64,000 nucleotides of DNA from Dactylosporangium sp040689395 (GTDB lineage: Bacteria; Actinomycetota; Actinomycetes; Mycobacteriales; Micromonosporaceae). The DNA is taken from assembly GCF_040689395.1 (NCBI RefSeq), contig NZ_JBFAZX010000032.1, forward strand, positions 1 through 64,000, given 5' to 3'. Below the pieces are notes generated by a model. That model ran no database searches. It was not told where the DNA came from and saw nothing but the letters and a program-made list of their open reading frames with translations. Shown here piece by piece: positions 48,597-56,794 of this stretch (the first letter of the stretch is position 1; every line of letters starts with the position of its first letter). Made by a program: the position numbers and the translations under genes.

Positions 48597-50096
48597 CTAC
48601 TGCTGGGGAAGGCGGTCGGACCAGCCGGACTCGACGTAGGCGATGTCCTCGACGTTGACCGCGCCGGCCGCCGGCACCGGTTCGGCCAGCTGGGCGCCGA
48701 GCAGCCGCCCGTCGGCACCGTCGAACAGCAGCGTGACCCGCTTGCCGCGGGCACCGTCGGCACTGACCGCGAGGCCGGGCCGGCCGAGCCGGTCGACGCC
48801 CTGGCCACGCAGCACGAGCCCGTCCTGCGCGGCGAGCATGCGCAGGACCGCTGCGCTCTGCTGCGGGTCGAGGGGGTAGCTGTCGGCGAGGTCGATGCAC
48901 AGCAGCAACGCTCGCGCATGCCCGTCCGGCTTCGGCCGCTGCCCGCCGACCAGGACGGCCAGCACCGCCGGGTCCGTGCTCGGCGGCCCCGCGGACCGCG
49001 GCGCGCCGGGCGGCAGCTCCTCGGCGCGGGTGGCCGGGGCGGCGCCGCGCCGCGTCACGGTGACGACCCGGCGGCCCTGGGCGTCGTTGGCCCAGCACAA
49101 CCGCTCGTCGGTGCGCACCTCGGGCGCGTCGGCCTCGGTCGCCTCGACGGTCCAGTCGGCGCGGTGCACGCAGCGGTACCGCCCGGCCGGCGCCGGGCCG
49201 GCCCGCTCGGCCCGGTCTGCGAGGTCGAGCAGGCGCTGCCCGGCGGCGCCCTCCGCCCGCGGCTCAAGGGTCGGCGGCGCCGAACCGGACGCCAGGTTTC
49301 CCACGACCGGCGAGCCGGGGCCGCCGGGTGCGCCGCCGGCCAGCAGCGCGGCCGCACTGGCGAGCCCCAGCAGTACCGACGCGGCCAGCCCGGCCGCCAC
49401 ACGGGTCCGCCGGCGCCGTCGCGGGGCCGCGACCCTGGCCGGCCACACGACGGGTCCGGGCGGCGCGGCGGCCTCGAGCGGGGCGGACGCGGCTGGTGGA
49501 GCGGGCGGGGCCGCCACGGCGAGCTGCCGGTGCCGCTCGACCCAGCGGCCGACGTCGTCGAGCGCGCCGCCGGCGGTGTAGACCAGCCAGGCGAGCGCGT
49601 GCTCGGTGAGCCGGCCCGGCTCCGCGGACACGATCAGGTCCCGGCCGTCCGGGACGGGCTGGGGCACGAAGTCGGGGCAACCGTCGCGGGCGGCCGCGGC
49701 GGCACGGTCCGCGCAGGTGCCGATGTCCACGCCCACGTCCCGCAGCATCGCCTGGAGCAGCCTCAGCAGGCCCTCTCGATCACCGGCGGTGTCGAGGTCG
49801 GGACTGTACCGGGCGGCGAGGGCGGCATGGTGCGCGTGGCTTTCGCGCCACTCGTCGAGGTCCGGGCCGGTGACGTCACAGCCCTTGAGGTAGGCCTCGG
49901 CCTGCGCCCACGACGGCATGGTGCGGCCGTTGTCGACCAGGGACATGGTGCTCGCGCCGTAGTTGCCCTTCTTGGCCTGCGCGCTGCGGCTGGGGGTGCC
50001 GGCGCGGGTCAGCTCGGAGCGCAACAGCCGGGCGAACTCGGCGACCGGCCCGTGGCCGTGGATGCGGTTGTGCCGCCGGCCACGCCGCCCGCTCAC
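48597..50096 (-). CDS. HTH regulator with one membrane helix and extracytoplasmic domain
   Basis: The 499-residue protein has an N-terminal XRE-like region (EFARLLRSELTRAGTPSRSA, GNYGASTMSLVDNGRTMPSW) and a helical linker with cysteines. A membrane helix (VAAGLAASVLLGLASAAALL) near residue 245 follows, then an exported C-terminal domain (RYRCVHRADWTVEATEADAP, HARALLLCIDLADSYPLDPQ) resembling CU044_5270-type domains. A DNA-binding head tied to an outside domain implies a one-component envelope sensor. The target may be the convergent I36-like gene or its own promoter; that is inference. Confidence 0.75.
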   Translation of the reverse strand: MSGRRGRRHNRIHGHGPVAEFARLLRSELTRAGTPSRSAQAKKGNYGASTMSLVDNGRTMPSWAQAEAYLKGCDVTGPDLDEWRESHAHHAALAARYSPDLDTAGDREGLLRLLQAMLRDVGVDIGTCADRAAAAARDGCPDFVPQPVPDGRDLIVSAEPGRLTEHALAWLVYTAGGALDDVGRWVERHRQLAVAAPPAPPAASAPLEAAAPPGPVVWPARVAAPRRRRRTRVAAGLAASVLLGLASAAALLAGGAPGGPGSPVVGNLASGSAPPTLEPRAEGAAGQRLLDLADRAERAGPAPAGRYRCVHRADWTVEATEADAPEVRTDERLCWANDAQGRRVVTVTRRGAAPATRAEELPPGAPRSAGPPSTDPAVLAVLVGGQRPKPDGHARALLLCIDLADSYPLDPQQSAAVLRMLAAQDGLVLRGQGVDRLGRPGLAVSADGARGKRVTLLFDGADGRLLGAQLAEPVPAAGAVNVEDIAYVESGWSDRLPQQ

Positions 50097-50612
50097 CGCG
50101 AGCGGCCCGCGACGGCGGGCGGGTGGGCGTGGAGGGGCCGCCGGGGAGGGGTCGCGACCATCTGCTGCGCTCGCTTTCGCGTGACGAGACGGGGCGACGC
50201 CCTACCGGATGGCGTAGGGCGTCCCCCGGGATCGGGTTCAGCGGTGCACTGTGCCGGGTGCCCCGTGAGCGCCAACCGGTTGCAGCCGACCGGCGCCGAC
50301 CGGCTGTCGGAATCGTGCCATCGCGGCCGCGGATCGCGCCAGCGCAAACGGGCGGGAAAATCGTCGCGGCCACCACTTGCATTGCTGTTCATCAATCAAT
50401 CTGATCACCGTACGGGCGTCATCCAGGTGGCTGAGGCGGGCCCGGCCGTACGGCGCGGGCTGCCACCTTACCGGCCGGAGCGAACCGGCCGCATCGGCAT
50501 CCGTCTCCGTATCCACGTGCCGGTGAACCGGCCGCGCGTCCCTGTGGCGCCCCGCAACGATGCGGTAACGTCGCCGCAGCCGCCAAGGCTCCCGGTCCGA
50601 CCCGCAACGGGT
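50097..50612. other. 516-bp gene-free stretch upstream of the HTH gene
   Basis: No gene is seen. It contains a strong hairpin (50191-50227), two copies of the self-complementary CCGTACGG about 39 bp apart near 50408 and 50447, and an AT-richer segment around 50375-50405 that may be a promoter. Confidence 0.45.
50191..50227 (-). terminator. Strong hairpin upstream of the HTH gene
   Basis: GACGCCCTAC and GTAGGGCGTC form a perfect 10-bp stem with an 8-base loop, extended by GGGG/CCCC after a one-base bulge. It lies about 95 bp before the HTH start on its coding strand. It could be an attenuator of that gene or the terminator of the membrane-protein gene upstream. Confidence 0.45.
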
Positions 50613-50882
50613 TCAGCGGTCACGGGACGGGGGTCTCTCGTTGCAGCGGGAGGCCCCCACTTCGGCTCGGCCACCCCGGACCGCCACCCGCCGCATCAGC
50701 CGGCCTGCCGCGGCCGCGACGGCGAGCACCATCGCCGCGACACCCTTCGGGCCCACGCCGGCGCCGAGGGCGAGCGCCGCGAATCCGAACACCGACCCGA
50801 GTGCCACCAGGCCCAGTACCGCGTCCACCAGCAGCGCCGCCGACCAGCCCGGGTCGGCGCGGCGCCGCGTGCGTTCCGCCAT
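50613..50882 (-). CDS. Small two-helix membrane protein
   Basis: The 89-residue protein has two hydrophobic segments (WSAALLVDAVLGLVALGSVF, GVAAMVLAVAAAAGRLMR) between basic ends (MAERTRRRADP and RRVAVRGGRAEVG). The ATG at 50882 is preceded by GAGGAGGA, which decides the start. No family is recognised. Confidence 0.6.
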   Translation of the reverse strand: MAERTRRRADPGWSAALLVDAVLGLVALGSVFGFAALALGAGVGPKGVAAMVLAVAAAAGRLMRRVAVRGGRAEVGASRCNERPPSRDR

Positions 50883-51036
50883 CGCATTCCTCCTCGATCT
50901 CCATTTCGGCGCACGGGCGTGCGCCGCGGGTGATCGTTGCACCCCCGCAAGCCATGGCAAGAGATCAAATGCCCGGGAATTGTCCGCGGTCTGTGCGATT
51001 CGCCGGGCAGGCGAATGCCGAACAAATCACCGATGG

Positions 51037-51270
51037 TCACCCGTACAGATCCGGGCGGCCGCCGGGCTCGGCGTAGAGCACCGCGACGGCGAACCGGTCG
51101 CCGTCGGGCGCGGTGACCGATCGGGCCACCCACTCGGCACCGTCGAGATGGCGGTACAGCCGCTCGCGCAGCGCGGCGTCGGCGGGCATCGGCACGAAGT
51201 ACAGCCGGCGGCGCCCCTGCCCGCGCATGATCAGCCGCAGCAGTTCCCACGCGAAACGTCGCACGCTCAC
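51037..51270 (-). CDS. Small conserved-looking protein of unknown function
   Basis: The 77-residue protein from the GTG at 51270 reads SVRRFAWELLRLIMRGQGRR, then RRLYFVPMPADAALRERLYR, then GDRFAVAVLYAEPGGRPDLY. It is compact and well-balanced with good codon bias. It resembles no family I can name. The frame upstream of the GTG runs into a tandem repeat and is not coding. Confidence 0.58.
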   Translation of the reverse strand: MSVRRFAWELLRLIMRGQGRRRLYFVPMPADAALRERLYRHLDGAEWVARSVTAPDGDRFAVAVLYAEPGGRPDLYG

Positions 51271-51395
51271 CCGGGCATCATAGGGCCGTAGGGCCGCATT
51301 CGCCAGGCGGTGCAGCCGGCCGGCTGGACCCGGCCGGGGCGGCGTCAGGCGGACCGCGTCGACGCCGGTGACGACGCGGCGGCGAAACGCCGTGA

Positions 51396-51483
51396 CTGAG
51401 TGCGGTCGCCGCCTCGCGCCTGGACAGCGTCGCGCCGCGGCTGAGTGCCGTCGCCGCCTCGCGCCTGGACGTCGCGCCGTGAC
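51396..51483. repeat. Two tandem units of about 45 bp
   Basis: Both units begin CTGAGTGC and contain GTCGCCGCCTCGCGCCTGG and GTCGCGCCG; unit 1 has two or three extra bases. Unit 1 is 51396-51440 and unit 2 is 51441-51483. Confidence 0.65.
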
Positions 51484-51612
51484 TGACCGCATCGCCGCAG
51501 ACGACGCCGTAGCCGGCCGGCGCGGTGACCACCTCGTCGTCCATCAGGACGGCGCTGCCGCGAACCGCGGCGCCTTCGGCCCACCGGCGGCCCGCGCCGA
51601 CCGGGGAAAGAG

Positions 51613-51641
51613 CAAGGCCGGCGCCTGGGGCGCCGGCCTTG
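51613..51641 (-). terminator. Terminator of the DUF6131-type gene
   Basis: CAAGGCCGGCGCC and GGCGCCGGCCTTG form a perfect 13-bp stem with a 3-base loop, followed on the minus strand by CTCTTTCC. It lies 18 bp after the stop. Confidence 0.78.
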
Positions 51642-51659
51642 AAGCACACGTTGCCGAGG

Positions 51660-51812
51660 TCACCAATAGTGCCGCCGGCCGATCGGGCGGCCCAGCGAGC
51701 CGAGGATCCACAGCACCGCACCGACGATGAGCAACACGATACCGATCGTCTCGATGATGCCGACGTGGAGGAACAGGCCGATCAGGAACAGGATCAAACC
51801 GAGGATGATCAT
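51660..51812 (-). CDS. 50-residue hydrophobic protein, DUF6131-type
   Basis: The minus strand encodes MIILGLILFLIGLFLHVGII, then ETIGIVLLIVGAVLWILGSL, then GRPIGRRHYW. It has two membrane segments and the conserved G-R-x-x-G-R-R-H-x-W end seen in the tiny DUF6131 proteins of actinobacteria. GGGAGC precedes the ATG and a strong terminator follows. Its function is unknown. Small size makes it easy to miss. Confidence 0.82.
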   Translation of the reverse strand: MIILGLILFLIGLFLHVGIIETIGIVLLIVGAVLWILGSLGRPIGRRHYW

Positions 51813-51884
51813 TTCAGCTCCCGGGAGGTGGGTACCGATCTACATTGATCTGGTACCCCTTCGTCCCGCGGTCGCAAACACGGA

Positions 51885-53837
51885 TCACCCCCGGCGGCCC
51901 CGGCGGGCCCGGATGTAGTCGGAGACGACGTATCGGCCCAGGTCGCCGGCGTCGGGGGTGAAGACCCGGCCGCCACTGCGCCGGGCGACCGCGTCGACGA
52001 AGCGGCGCAGGCCGGGGTCCTCGCCGAGCATGAAGAAGTTCAGCACCGCCCCGTAGCGGGTCAGGTGGTCCACCTCGTGCACGGTCGCGGCGACCGTCTG
52101 CCTGGTCGAGGGCCACATGAAGTGCGAGGTGCCGTCGTCGAGCAGGTGCGCGGTCGGCTCGCCGTCGGTCACGACCAGCACGACCGGGTCGGCGGCCGGG
52201 TGCCGGCGCAGGTGCCGGGCGGCGAGCTTGAGGGCGTGCTGCAGGTTGGTGCCCTGCACCATGTCGGGTTCGACCGCGGCGAGTTCCTCCTGCGACAGCC
52301 TCGTCGCGTAGCGGCCGAAGCCGATGATCTGCAGCGCGTCCTGCGGGAACCGGGTCGCGACCAGGTGCGACAGCGCGAGCGCGGCCTGCTTCATCGGGCC
52401 CCACCGGCCGTCGGCCATCATCGAGAAGGAGAGGTCGACGCAGAGTGCGACGGCCGCCGACACCCGCCGCTCGGTCTCGGCGATCTCGAAGTCCTCGACG
52501 TCCAGGCCGATGGGCATCGTGGTGATCCCGCCCGAGGCCTGGCGGCGCACGGCGTTGCCGATCGTGCGCACGACGTCGATGGCCTGCTCGTCGCCATACC
52601 GCCACCGCCGCGACGCCCCGGTGAGCTCCCCGGCGGCACCGGCGTCGCGCAGGTCGTGCTGGCCCTGGCGGCCGGCGTGCAGCTGGGCGAACACGGTGCG
52701 CAGCGCGGTGCCGCCGAGCCGGCGCAGCGCCTTGGGGCTCAGCGTGAGCCCGTCGGCGCCGCGGGTCACCCAGCCCTGCCGGCGCAGCTGCTGCTCGAGC
52801 TCCCGCAGCCGGCGCACGTCGTCGGCGGCGGCGCGGCCCAGCTGCCGCTCGACCGCCTCCACGTCGACGTCGTCGAGGGTCGCGCCCGGGTGTTCCTGGC
52901 CGAGCTGGTCGAGCAGGTCGTCGAGGTCGCCGATCTCCTCCAGCGCGCCGGCGGCGTCGCCATAGCCGAGGTCGCGTTCGCCGCGGACCCGTTCACCCCG
53001 GCCCCAGTTGAGGCCGGGCCGCAGCGCCCGCAGGTTGTCGGTGAGCTGGGCGAGCTCACCGGCGAGGTCGCCCAGCGACTGCGCCATCAGCTCCTCCAGC
53101 TCGGCGCGCTGCTGCGGCGACAGGGAGCGCATGAGCCGCTCCCCCGCCGCGGCCCGGCGGGCCAGGGCGTCGATGAGCTCGTCGACGTTGGCCGGCCGCT
53201 CGGGGAAGGAGTCACCGTGGCGGTTCATGAACTCGGCGAACGCGTCGTCGGTGTCCTCGCCGCGGGCGTGCTTGGCCAGCAGGGCGTTGAGGTCCTGCAA
53301 CATCTCGCGCATCGCGGCCTGCGACTGCGGGTCGCGCAGGGCCCGCCGCATGCCCTGGAAGCGCTGCTCGACGATCTCCTGGCGGAGCTGGTCGAGGATC
53401 CGCTGGTACAGCTGCCGCGCCTCGTCAGACGTCCAGTCGTACTCCGACAGCTCCGACACGGCCCGGGCGGTCGAGCGCGGCAGCGCGTCGAGCTGGGCCT
53501 CGGCGAACCGGGCGTCGTCGGTGTCCAGCCGGGTGAGGGCGTCGCGCTCGGCGGCCAGGGCCTGGTCGAGCAGCTGCTGGGCGCGGGTCACGGCGCCGTC
53601 GAGGGAGCCGCGGCGCATGGCGTCGCGGCGCATCCGGCGGGCCCGGGCGAGCAGGTCGTCCAGGCCACGCCCGCCCTGCGGGCCGCGGCGCAGCAGGTCG
53701 CGCAGCGCCTCGCGCAGGCTGCCACCCTCGAGCACCTGCGCGCCGACCTGGTCGACGGCGGCGCGCACGTCGTAGGGCGGGGCGAGCGGGTCGGGCCCGC
53801 CGCGCCAGGCCCCGTAGCGGAACCGGTTGTGCCGCAA
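51885..53837 (-). CDS. VWA-domain protein, partner of the MoxR/BchI-like ATPase
   Basis: The 650-residue protein has a helical, charged N-terminal two thirds (ALRDLLRRGPQGGRGLDDLL and similar) and a C-terminal von Willebrand A domain with the metal-ion site D-x-S-x-S in ALCVDLSFSMMADGRWG, then VQGTNLQHAL and LVVTDGEPTAHL. The pair resembles ChlI/ChlD- or RavA/ViaA-like chaperone systems that insert metals or remodel complexes. The start is TTG at 53837, decided by GGAGG nine bases upstream, within the end of the ATPase gene. The target is unknown. Confidence 0.88.
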   Translation of the reverse strand: MRHNRFRYGAWRGGPDPLAPPYDVRAAVDQVGAQVLEGGSLREALRDLLRRGPQGGRGLDDLLARARRMRRDAMRRGSLDGAVTRAQQLLDQALAAERDALTRLDTDDARFAEAQLDALPRSTARAVSELSEYDWTSDEARQLYQRILDQLRQEIVEQRFQGMRRALRDPQSQAAMREMLQDLNALLAKHARGEDTDDAFAEFMNRHGDSFPERPANVDELIDALARRAAAGERLMRSLSPQQRAELEELMAQSLGDLAGELAQLTDNLRALRPGLNWGRGERVRGERDLGYGDAAGALEEIGDLDDLLDQLGQEHPGATLDDVDVEAVERQLGRAAADDVRRLRELEQQLRRQGWVTRGADGLTLSPKALRRLGGTALRTVFAQLHAGRQGQHDLRDAGAAGELTGASRRWRYGDEQAIDVVRTIGNAVRRQASGGITTMPIGLDVEDFEIAETERRVSAAVALCVDLSFSMMADGRWGPMKQAALALSHLVATRFPQDALQIIGFGRYATRLSQEELAAVEPDMVQGTNLQHALKLAARHLRRHPAADPVVLVVTDGEPTAHLLDDGTSHFMWPSTRQTVAATVHEVDHLTRYGAVLNFFMLGEDPGLRRFVDAVARRSGGRVFTPDAGDLGRYVVSDYIRARRGRRG

Positions 53838-53839
53838 GA

Positions 53840-55249
53840 TCAGCCTCCGTAGACGGTGCGGCCGTCGTCGGTCAGGTCCTTGGACAGCCGCCGGGTCAGG
53901 TGCAGGCCCTCCAGGGCGAACTCGACGGCGGCCGCCGCCTCGCCCCGGCCGGGCGCGTCGCCGAGGCCGAGCCGGTCGAGGACCTTGGCCAGCCCCGGCA
54001 CGGTGCCGGCCTGACGCAGGATCTCCTCGGCGCCGGTCAGCTCACCGGTCTCGATGACCTGACCCTCGCCGACGAGGTCGGTGAACCCGGACAGGTCCAG
54101 CCCGGCCAGGCGGCTGCGGAAGGTGTCCGCGGTCGCGGTGCGCAGCAGGTGGGCGAGGATCTCGATCTCGCGGCCCTCCTCGCCGCTGTCGAACTCGACC
54201 TTGCCGCGCAGCGTGCTGGTCACCGACACGGTGTCGCCGATGCGGGCCACCGGCTGGTCCTCGCCGAGGATGCCGGCCCGGCGCAGCGCGGACGCGGCGA
54301 CGGTCTCGGCGGCGGCGATGGCGAAGCGGGCGGAGACGCCGGAGCGGGCGTCGACCGACGGCGACTCGCGCACCGCGCGGGTGAAGCGGGCGAGGACCTC
54401 GACGACGTGGTCGGGAACCCGGGCGACGAGCCGGGCCTCCTGGCGTACCAGATCCATCTCCAGGTCCAGGTCCAGCGGGTAGTGCGTGCGGATCTCGGCG
54501 CCGAAGCGGTCCTTCAGCGGCGTGATGATGCGGCCGCGGTTGGTGTAGTCCTCGGGGTTGGCGCTGGCCACGAGCAGGATGTCCAGCGGCAGCCGCAGCT
54601 GGTAGCCGCGGACCTGGATGTCGCGCTCCTCCAGCACGTTGAGCAGCGACACCTGGATGCGCTCGGCGAGGTCGGGCAGCTCGTTGACGGCGAAGATGCC
54701 GCGGTTGGTGCGCGGCACGAGGCCGAAGTGGATGGTCTCGGGGTCGCCGAGGGTGCGGCCCTGCGCGACCCGGATCGGATCGACGTCGCCGATGAGGTCG
54801 CCGACGCTGGTGTCGGGCGTGGCGAGCTTCTCGCCGTAGCGCAGCGACCGGTGCAGCCAGTCGACCGGCAGCGCGTCGCCGGCCTCGGCCGCGAGGCGCC
54901 GCGACGCGGGCGTGACGGGCTCGAATGGGTGCTCGTTGAGCTCGGACCCGGCGATCACCGGCGTCCATTCGTCCAGCAGTGAGATCAGGCCGCGGATGAC
55001 CCGGGTCTTGCCCTGGCCGCGCTCGCCGAGCAGGACCAGGTCGTGCCCGGCGAGGATCGCCCGCTCCAGCTCGGGCAGGACGGTGTCGTCGTAGCCGACG
55101 ATGCCGGGGAAGCGGGGCTCGCCGGAGCGCAGCCGGGCGATGAGGTTTTCGCGCAGCTCCTCCTTGACGGTGCGGAACCGGTGGCCTTCGGCGCGGAGCT
55201 CGCCTGACGTGCGGGGCAGGTCCAAGGGCTGGTCTGGCGTCACAGTCAC
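53840..55249 (-). CDS. MoxR/BchI-like AAA+ ATPase
   Basis: The 469-residue ATPase has Walker A in LVLLGERGQGKTRVIRGLIS, Walker B-like GIFAVNELPDLAERIQVSLL, sensor 1 LLVASANPEDYTNRGRIITP and an arginine-finger region LKDRFGAEIRTHYPLD. The C-terminal half is helical. It is translated just ahead of the VWA gene (2-bp gap) and probably forms one complex with it. Magnesium-chelatase-like or MoxR-like remodelling is the family role; the client is unknown. GTG start. Confidence 0.9.
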   Translation of the reverse strand: MTVTPDQPLDLPRTSGELRAEGHRFRTVKEELRENLIARLRSGEPRFPGIVGYDDTVLPELERAILAGHDLVLLGERGQGKTRVIRGLISLLDEWTPVIAGSELNEHPFEPVTPASRRLAAEAGDALPVDWLHRSLRYGEKLATPDTSVGDLIGDVDPIRVAQGRTLGDPETIHFGLVPRTNRGIFAVNELPDLAERIQVSLLNVLEERDIQVRGYQLRLPLDILLVASANPEDYTNRGRIITPLKDRFGAEIRTHYPLDLDLEMDLVRQEARLVARVPDHVVEVLARFTRAVRESPSVDARSGVSARFAIAAAETVAASALRRAGILGEDQPVARIGDTVSVTSTLRGKVEFDSGEEGREIEILAHLLRTATADTFRSRLAGLDLSGFTDLVGEGQVIETGELTGAEEILRQAGTVPGLAKVLDRLGLGDAPGRGEAAAAVEFALEGLHLTRRLSKDLTDDGRTVYGG

Positions 55250-55585
55250 CGTTTGAACCTAGCGCGCCCCACCAGCTTCCCGCGGCCCCGGCGCGCCGCG
55301 GGAACCGCGCCGCGGCGGCCGGCTGCGCGGCCGGCGGGGCGGATGGCGCGGCATCCGCGGGGTCACCACGGCCGGGCCCTCCGGCACAACCGCGCGGACC
55401 AGCGCGACCACGTGCGGGGCGCCGCGTCGCCGCACCGCGGGCCGCGGCCGGCGGCGGGGCGGCACGGCCGGTCCAGCAGGAGCCGTCGCCGGCCGCGACG
55501 CCGCCCATCCGGGACGCATGCGCCGGCGGCGCGGCGCCATGGGGCAGGATGGAGACGACGTTTTCGTACCGAAGGAGTCAAGCGC
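55250..55585. other. 336-bp gene-free stretch
   Basis: I see no gene and no notable repeat here. It should contain divergent promoters for the ATPase/VWA operon and the FKBP gene. Confidence 0.4.
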
Positions 55586-55960
55586 ATGGCGCTGAGCAAG
55601 CCCGAAGTGACCCTGCCCGACGGCCCGCCCCCGGCCGACCTCGTGATCGAGGACATCACCGTGGGCGACGGCCCGGAGGCCGTGCCGGGTCAGCAGGTAA
55701 GTGTCCACTATGTGGGAGTGGCGCTGTCGACCGGCCGCGAGTTCGACGCCTCGTGGAACCGGGGCGGCACGTTCGACTTCGGCCTCGGCCGGGGCCAGGT
55801 CATCACCGGCTGGGACCGGGGCGTGGCCGGAATGCGCGTCGGCGGGCGGCGCAAGCTGGTCATCCCGCCGCACCTGGGCTACGGCGAGCGCGGCGCCGGC
55901 GGCGTCATCAAGCCGGGCGAGACCCTGGTCTTCGTCGTCGACCTGCTCGGCACCCGGTAG
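55586..55960 (+). CDS. FKBP-type peptidyl-prolyl isomerase
   Basis: The 124-residue single-domain FKBP has the usual strings: GQQVSVHYVGVALSTGREFD, FDFGLGRGQVITGWDRGVAG, RKLVIPPHLGYGERGAGGVI and TLVFVVDLLG. Active-site Tyr, Phe, Val-Ile and Trp positions are present. It is cytosolic, since there is no signal peptide. GAAGGAG precedes the ATG. Confidence 0.95.
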   Translation: MALSKPEVTLPDGPPPADLVIEDITVGDGPEAVPGQQVSVHYVGVALSTGREFDASWNRGGTFDFGLGRGQVITGWDRGVAGMRVGGRRKLVIPPHLGYGERGAGGVIKPGETLVFVVDLLGTR

Positions 55961-56128
55961 AACCGCAACACCGCCGGACGCGCGGGCATTCCCGGCTGAT
56001 GGACTTTCGAGGTTCACAGCCGGGAATGGACAAATTCACAGCCATCCCACAGCGCACGTAACCTATCGGGATGCGATGCTGGACCATCGGCGGCGGGCCG
56101 ATGAGCAGGCATGCGAAAGGGTGTGCAG

Positions 56129-56782
56129 ATGACGATGCAGTCGGCGGCACCGCGGTCGAAGCGGATCCTGATGGTGGGGGCGCCGGGCGCCGGCAAGGGC
56201 ACCCAGGCTGACTCGATAGCCAAACAGTTCGGGATCACGCACATCTCCAGCGGCGACCTGTTGCGCCGGCACATCGCCCAGGGCACCACGATCGGCCGGA
56301 CCGTCAAGGACATCGTCAACAAGGGCGAGCTGGTCCCCGACTCGATCATCATGGACATGCTGCGCAAACCGGTCCTGCACGCCGCCGACACCGGCGGCTA
56401 CGTGCTCGACGGGTTCCCGCGCACGGTGGAGCAGGCCGAGGCCGCCTACCGCACCGCCGGCAGCCTGGGCGTCGGCGTACAGATCGCGGTGCACCTCGAT
56501 GTGCCCGAGGACGAGCTCATCCGCCGCATGCTGGCCCGCGCCCGCGGCGCCGACGACACCGAGGACGTGGTGCGCCACCGGATCAAGGTGTATGAGGAGA
56601 AGACCCGGCCGCTGCTTGACTACTACGCCCAGCGCGAGCTGCTCGTCCAGGTCAACGGCGCCCGGCCGGTCGCCGAGGTGACCTGGTCGATCGTCGTGCA
56701 GCTGCAGCGGGCGTTCAAGCGCCCCAACACCCACACCACCGGCGCCCGTCAGGCCACCACCCAGGATCGGGCGGTGGCCTGA
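56129..56782 (+). CDS. adk: Adenylate kinase
   Basis: The enzyme converts ATP and AMP to two ADP. The 217 residues include P-loop MVGAPGAGKGTQADSIAK, AMP-site HISSGDLLRRHIAQGT and GYVLDGFPRTVEQAE, and a short LID (RARGADDTEDVVRHR) without zinc cysteines. The N-terminal and C-terminal extensions (HTTGARQATTQDRAVA) are unusual. Its neighbours are FKBP and pgm rather than secY and map, so it may be a second copy. GAAAGG precedes the ATG at 56129; 56111 is an alternative. Confidence 0.9.
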   Translation: MTMQSAAPRSKRILMVGAPGAGKGTQADSIAKQFGITHISSGDLLRRHIAQGTTIGRTVKDIVNKGELVPDSIIMDMLRKPVLHAADTGGYVLDGFPRTVEQAEAAYRTAGSLGVGVQIAVHLDVPEDELIRRMLARARGADDTEDVVRHRIKVYEEKTRPLLDYYAQRELLVQVNGARPVAEVTWSIVVQLQRAFKRPNTHTTGARQATTQDRAVA

Positions 56783-56794
56783 GCGTCCCGCCCG

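Larger units (their letters stand above)
51271..51659. other. 389-bp stretch with a tandem repeat and a terminator
   Basis: It holds a two-unit tandem repeat (51396-51483) and the terminator of the small membrane-protein gene (51613-51641). No coding frame is convincing. Confidence 0.45.
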
